64,000 nucleotides of DNA from Dolomedes plantarius (Eukaryota > Arthropoda > Arachnida > Araneae > Dolomedidae). Positions 59,321-64,000 of this stretch are shown one piece after another. A program made the position numbers and the translations under genes. The DNA lies in contig OU015499.1 in the NCBI GenBank assembly GCA_907164885.2, forward strand, positions 157,383,925 through 157,447,924. The letters are read 5' to 3'. Positions within the stretch are counted from its first letter, which is position 1. Every line of letters begins with the position of its first letter. The notes below the pieces were generated by a model. The model was given only the letters and a program-made list of their open reading frames with translations. It had not been told where the DNA came from and did not search any database.

Positions 59321-60154
59321 TAGGAAAAAGGCTAACCTGAGAGCACTAAACATACTACAACGGACAATTTTCACCTATAACGGAAATAACTCCCCGCCGC
59401 TATAAAATACGGATTGCCATATTTGGTCTTTTATCCCCTATTGAGATTGATTTTCCATCGGCTGCTTTCCAGAAAAGGGGGAGAACAGTTTTGTTTACAG
59501 ATCACAATTTGGATTAATTTTCTAAAGAACACCAACATATATTTTCGAATTGTCTTAATTCCTATAAAAATTGTTTCCTGTTCATTTTATGATTTCAAAT
59601 AGCATGTGACTCTCATAGAAACCACGCATTCTTATAAATTACTTTGCCATATTTTTTTATAGATACAGATTTCTGGGTATTTGGGTTTTTGAAATTGTTA
59701 GTTTTTTCTTTCGCTATAGGAGATTCAGTTATAGAAAAAGTATTTAAACCATATTTAATTTACAGAACAAAAATATCTACAAATAAATATTTCTAGATTT
59801 TTTTATCAGTAAAATCATTTATGATTTGATCAAATTTTAATATCCTCATGCTTTATACAAAGTATTGCAAGACTGTTTAGTGTATATTGCGATATTGTTG
59901 GTCTCATGTATGTTTTAATTAATTTTAATCTAGAAACGCTTCTGATCCCGGCCCCTATTAGGAAAGCCAGCAACTCTATCATTCGTAGCGAGGAATTTTA
60001 GAATTTTTATGGGTTTCAGAAATATTAAGATGGAAGAATGCTTCCATTTATTCAGCCAGCATATTGAGATATACATATGCATGTTTTACACGCTTCATTT
60101 AGTCGTTATTCTGAATAATTTTTACATCTGTTTACGCTATTTTCTTTTAGCCAT
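59321..60154. other. Unit DNA up to Gypsy insertion
   Basis: Collinear with copy 1 6111-6945, including the degenerate hAT-family block. No gene. Confidence 0.5.
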
Positions 60155-60673
60155 TGTAGGAGATCCCTTATAGTAAGCAATTGTAACGGAAAAGGTAATT
60201 AGTTGGTATTAGGCACGATAGATGGCAGCACCTATCCACTCAGTAAAGGCAGTAAATCGAATTGCCATATCGATTACAGGGTAATAAGAAATTTACGAAA
60301 TTAGGGAAGAAATTCTAAAATATTGAGATGTTGGTTAATTTATTATTATGCAGTATAAAAGAAATATGTAGTATTTGAAGATGTTTTGTATTTAACATAT
60401 AATTATAATTTTTTGTGTTTTGCATGTGTAAATATTAAGGGTAATGTCATACGGTAACGGTGCTTACCAGATATAACTGCAACCGACAGGTTAACTGCAA
60501 GAGACATGTTGTTGTTGTCGCAGTGAGTAGTATTGTCGTGCTTGTACCGCCACGCGAGTTACCTGCTGAAATTTCGTGCTTAGAGTTAATAAAATTGGTG
60601 AATTCGTCTATAGAGTGATGTCGTTGATTGTTTAATCCTGTATAGACGCAACCGAAGTAGAACATTCTTTACA
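60155..60673 (+). repeat. 5' LTR of Gypsy element
   Basis: It begins TGTAGG and ends ACA. It carries promoter-like TATAAAA and a polyadenylation-type AATAAA. The left edge is fixed by comparison with copy 1 (6945). Confidence 0.85.
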
Positions 60674-60712
60674 AATGGTGACGCCGTGACTTTTAACGTG
60701 GAATAAGAAAAT

Positions 60713-61522
60713 ATGCCCGATTGGGCAGAGACGCACGTGGAAGCGGTCAGCATCAAGATCCCTCCATTTTGGGTGGATAAACCCGAAATGTGGTTTTATC
60801 AAGTTGAAGCTCAGTTCCAAATCTGTGGAATAACGTCTGAGGACACAAAATTTAATTATTTGGTCGCTCAATTGGAATATCGTTTCATAGAAAATATATG
60901 GGATATCACGAAAGCGGATTCCAAGACGAAGTACTCCGATGCGAAAGAGAGGCTCTTGAATACATTTAAGGAGAGCGAGAACCGAAAAATAAAACGCCTT
61001 CTCACTGGACTAGAGCTCGGCGATATGATGCCCAGCCAACTCCTCCGAAAAATGCGGTCTCTCGCAGGCAGCGATATATCCGACAAAGTGCTGCGAACAT
61101 TGTGGTTGTAAAAAATTCCAGACTCCATTAAAAATGTGTTGATCGTCAGCGACGAATCGGCGGAAAAGCTAGCAGCCATGGCTGACAGAATAAGGGAAAT
61201 GAACCCTCAATGGGAGTTAGCCAGTGTTGGAAAAGCCGCAGGAGCTGCAGCATCATCACCCCTCCAGCCAGCACACTACGAGGCATTGCTGAACAAAATA
61301 TCGGCGCTGGAACACCAGATTGCCAGCCTCAGTGTCCAGTCCCGCAGGCGCAGCCCAGGTCCTCGCCGTGACAGACGCAGGAGCAGATCCAGATCACGAA
61401 AACGCTTTGATCCAAATGGAAACCTGTGCTATTATCACTTTACTTTCGGCGCGAAGTGCTACCCGGAAAAGTGTAAACCCCCATGCAGCTGGAAGCATCC
61501 GGGAAACCAGGAGATGCAGTAG
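60713..61522 (+). pseudogene. Gypsy gag with one nonsense codon
   Basis: This encodes the structural protein of the element, which packages its RNA. It starts at ATG 60713 (MPDWAETHVEAVSIKIPPFW), 38 bases after the primer site. The capsid-like part reads DKPEMWFYQVEAQFQICGI and later PSQLLRKMRSLAG. At 61109-61111 a TAA interrupts the frame after LRTLWL. The same frame continues with PDSIKNVLIVSDES, so a glutamine-type codon was probably lost. The end is arginine-serine rich (RRRSRSRSRKR). A cysteine/histidine cluster, [20 protein letters not shown], resembles the zinc-binding tail of related elements. The frame ends at TAG 61520-61522 and overlaps pol. Confidence 0.85.
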
Positions 61523-64000
61523 AGTCAGCGGCAAGCTCTGCTGCCCAACGAGATTGTCGCAACCTAAGACTTTTTGTGACGGCCAAGACGTCCAGAATTA
61601 AATTTCTGATCGACAGTGGCGCTGATGTATCCCTCATTCCGGCAGACTCCAGTGCTAAAGTATCATCAACCTACAAACTGTATGCGGCAAATGGAACAGA
61701 AATCCCAACATTTGGTGTGAAAGTTCTCACCTTGGACTTAGGTTTGAGAAGACCATTTCAGTGGCCCTTCATCGTAGCCAAGGTGAGCAAAGGCATCATA
61801 GGTGCTGATTTTTTGAATAAGTACCAGTTAATAATTGATATGCATAGAAAAAAATTAATTGATGGGCTAACGAATTTATCGGTACGTAGCGACATAATGT
61901 CTGTTACTGATAATTACAGTATAAGTACTCTGACCAATACTGTTAAATTTTCAGAGCTACTCCGTGAATTCCCAAATATAACTAAGCCCTCGTTATTTAC
62001 CAAAAATGTCAAGCATAATGTACAGCATTTCATATCAACAAAAGGGCAGCCAGTTTTTTCTCGTGCCAGACAACTGGATGCGAAAAAGCTTAGTTTGGCC
62101 AAACAAGAGTTTCAATTTATGCTAGAAAATGGTATAATTAGACCTTCAAAGTCCCAGTGGGCTAGTCCCTTGCATCTAGTCCCGAAAAAAGATGGCACCC
62201 TAAGAGCTTGTGGGGATTATAGACGTCTTAACGAGCAGACGATACCAGACAGGTATCCCATTCCCCGCATTGAAGACTTTCACCTAATCTTAGGTGGAAA
62301 AACCATCTTCTCGAAACTGGACCTGCTCAAGGCCTACAATCAGATTCCTATTGCAGAGGTAGACAGACCAAAAACAGCCATCATAACACCATTCGGCCTC
62401 TACGAATTTAATGTCTTGAGCTTCGGCCTACGGAATGCCCCATCAACATTTCAGAGGTTTGTGCACGAGGTGTTCCAAGGACTGGAATTTTTATTTCCTT
62501 TCTTAGACGACGTTTTAATTGCCTCTTCGTCAGAGGAGGAACATAAGATACACCTCAGGCTAGTATTTGAGAGACTCAACCAATATGGCCTATTCATCAA
62601 TGTAGGCAAGTCGGTTTTTGGAGTCAAGGAAATTGACTTTCTTGGCCATCACATTACATCTGAGGGCTCAAGTCCCCTCCCAGAAAAAGTCGAGGCTATT
62701 TTAGACTTCAAGTTGCCAGCAACAATTCATGAGTTGCAAACCTTCTTGGGTATGGTAAATTTTTACCGCCGATATTTAAAGAATGCAGCTGAAACCCAAG
62801 CCCTTTTACATGATATGCTGAAAGGAGCGAGAAAGAAGTATAGGCGTAAAGTCCCATGGACAGAAAAAGCCATCAGGCAATTTGAAAAGTGCAAAACCGA
62901 TTTAGCTAATACAGCTCTGCTTACTTTTCCCCAACCTGACTGTCAATTATCCTTGCACACTGATGCATCAGATTGGGCAATAGGGTCTGTACTACAGCAG
63001 TATGAAGCTGGAAGCTGGAAACCCATTGCATTCTATTCTAAAAAGTTAAATGAGACACAGAGAGCATACAGTACGTATGATCGTGAGTTGTTGGGCATCT
63101 ACCTCTCTGTTAAGCAATTTAAATATATGCTAGAGGGAAGAGACTTTGAGATCTTCACAGATAACAAGCCCCTTATCTTTGCATTTGTGCAAAAGAATGA
63201 GAAAGCTTCTACGAGGCAATTGCGTCAACTGCAATACATCTCGCAGTTTACAACCAACATCCAGCATATTAGTGGCGAAGACAACATTGTGGCTGACACT
63301 CTCTCCAGAATTGAAGAAGTAGCAGTGATTGATTATGAAGAAACTGCAAAGGCCCAAAAGAATGATGAGGAGCTACAAGAATTGTTCAACAACACCTCTT
63401 TAGTGTTGAAACAGTCTGTACTCCCATCTGGAAATACCTTATGGTGTGATACATCACAAAATAAGATTCGCCCCTATATTCCTAAAGTTTATAGGAAAAA
63501 GGTGTTCAATCAAATTCATGGCTTTTCTCATCCAGGTATTAAATCTACAGTGAAGCAGATGGTTGCCAGGTTTATTTGGCCAAATATAAAAAAAGAATCG
63601 AATGAATGGGCAAAAGCCTGCATTAATTGCCAAAAGGCAAAAGTAAACAGGCACACTAAATCAAAGCTTGGAGTCTATGAAGAACCTGACTCAAGATTCA
63701 GCGTGGTTCATATAGACTTAATTGGACCTATGCCCCCTTCAAATGGAAAGAGGTACTGTTTAACGTGCATTGATAGGTTCTCTTGTTGGACAGAAGTAAT
63801 CCCAGTTGAAGATATAACTGCTGAATTGGTAAGTAAAGCTTTCTATGAACATTGGGTATGCCGGTTTGGAACGCCTACTAGAATTGTTACTGACCAAGGC
63901 CGACAATTTAAATCCCAATTGCTTATGAATTTAGCAAGTATCTGTGGTGCAAAAATTCTTTCTTCAACGCCTTATCATCCTCAATGCAACTCAAAAATTG
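61477..64000 (+). CDS. Gypsy pol polyprotein (3' incomplete)
   Basis: The -1 frame relative to gag is open from 61477 to the window end, over 840 codons. The order of domains is that of Gypsy elements. Protease has [13 protein letters not shown] (aspartate codon 61612). Reverse transcriptase has YPIPRIEDF near 62254 and FLDD at 62500-62511 (phenylalanine in place of the usual tyrosine of YLDD). RNase H has [14 protein letters not shown], aspartate 62962. The integrase zinc site has H at 63517 and cysteines at 63619 and 63628. Its catalytic aspartates are at 63715 ([10 protein letters not shown]) and 63892 (VTDQGRQF). The window ends just before the expected catalytic glutamate. There is no initiator; it is presumably made by -1 frameshifting. 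The frame looks intact, so the element is young. Confidence 0.93.
61501..61544 (+). promoter_or_regulatory. Predicted -1 ribosomal frameshift signal
   Basis: In the gag frame the heptamer reads G-GGA-AAC (61501-61507), matching X-XXY-YYZ. After an 8-nt spacer, bases 61516-61524 (GCAGTAGAG) pair with 61536-61544 (CTCTGCTGC) in nine pairs, one of them G-U, around an 11-nt loop. The site lies inside the 43-nt gag-pol overlap (61477-61519), and the gag TAG sits in the stem. Slippage here joins gag to pol exactly. Confidence 0.75.

Larger units (their letters stand above)
52820..60154. repeat. Segmental tandem duplication, copy 3 (interrupted)
   Basis: This stretch is collinear with copy 1 bases 1 to about 6945 and very similar to it. 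It keeps a segment at about 54313-54779 that copy 1 has lost; part of that segment also survives in copy 2 at 27740-27985. Similarity stops at the Gypsy LTR at 60155. The rest of the unit must lie beyond the window. Confidence 0.88.
60155..64000 (+). mobile_element. Gypsy LTR retrotransposon, 5' part
   Basis: Copy 3 similarity ends exactly at 60154/60155, where TGTAGG starts the LTR. The LTR (60155-60673, about 519 bp) has TATAAAA at 60354-60360 and AATAAA at 60588-60593, and ends TTACA. A primer-binding-site-like TGGTGACGCCGTGAC begins at 60676. gag and pol follow; the element runs past the window edge, so the 3' LTR and target duplication cannot be checked. Confidence 0.95.

Overview
This is eukaryotic nuclear DNA. 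It is AT-rich, intron-bearing and dominated by transposable elements (TEs). There are no bacterial operons, rRNA or convincing tRNA genes. The mix of Tc1/mariner, pogo/jerky-like, several hAT families, piggyBac, PIF/Harbinger MITEs and Gypsy elements, plus a large TGEKP-linked C2H2 zinc-finger gene, fits an arthropod. A chelicerate, perhaps a spider, is my best guess, from resemblance of the TE families; nothing in the window proves the species.

The backbone is a tandem segmental duplication with a period of about 26.4 kb. Copy 1 runs from base 1 (entered mid-unit) to about 26,337, copy 2 from about 26,338 to 52,819, and copy 3 from about 52,820 until a Gypsy retrotransposon interrupts it at 60,155. 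Each full unit holds, in order: a mariner-like MITE; old Tc1, piggyBac and Gypsy fragments (copies 1 and 3 only; deleted in copy 2); a Harbinger MITE; a hAT transposase 3' remnant; a pogo/jerky-like element; two further hAT remnants; long AT-rich DNA with short tandem duplications; a CRE/TATA promoter-like site; a jerky-like helix-turn-helix remnant; and a C2H2 zinc-finger gene preceded by a splice acceptor.

The two zinc-finger genes differ greatly. Copy 1 (24133-25095) has about eight usable fingers and is truncated by a one-base frameshift in an A run. Copy 2 (48855-51737) has grown to about 32 fingers by block duplication of 11-13 fingers, and an in-frame TGA at 50904-50906 splits it into 22 and 10 fingers. 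Decayed fingers lie beyond the shared stop in both copies.

Insertions found in one copy, with the empty site visible in another, date events after the duplication. Copy 2 carries a 1,395-bp Tc1 element (29535-30929) and a 3,530-bp hAT element with a perfect 8-bp target-site duplication (43091-46620). Copy 3 carries the Gypsy element (60155 to window end). Its pol frame is open to the window edge. Its gag has one nonsense codon. The gag-pol overlap holds a textbook -1 frameshift signal: heptamer GGGAAAC, an 8-nt spacer and a 9-bp stem.

No RNA gene, CRISPR array or bacterial-type system was found. The only candidate host protein genes are the zinc-finger pair; everything else recognisable is TE-derived.
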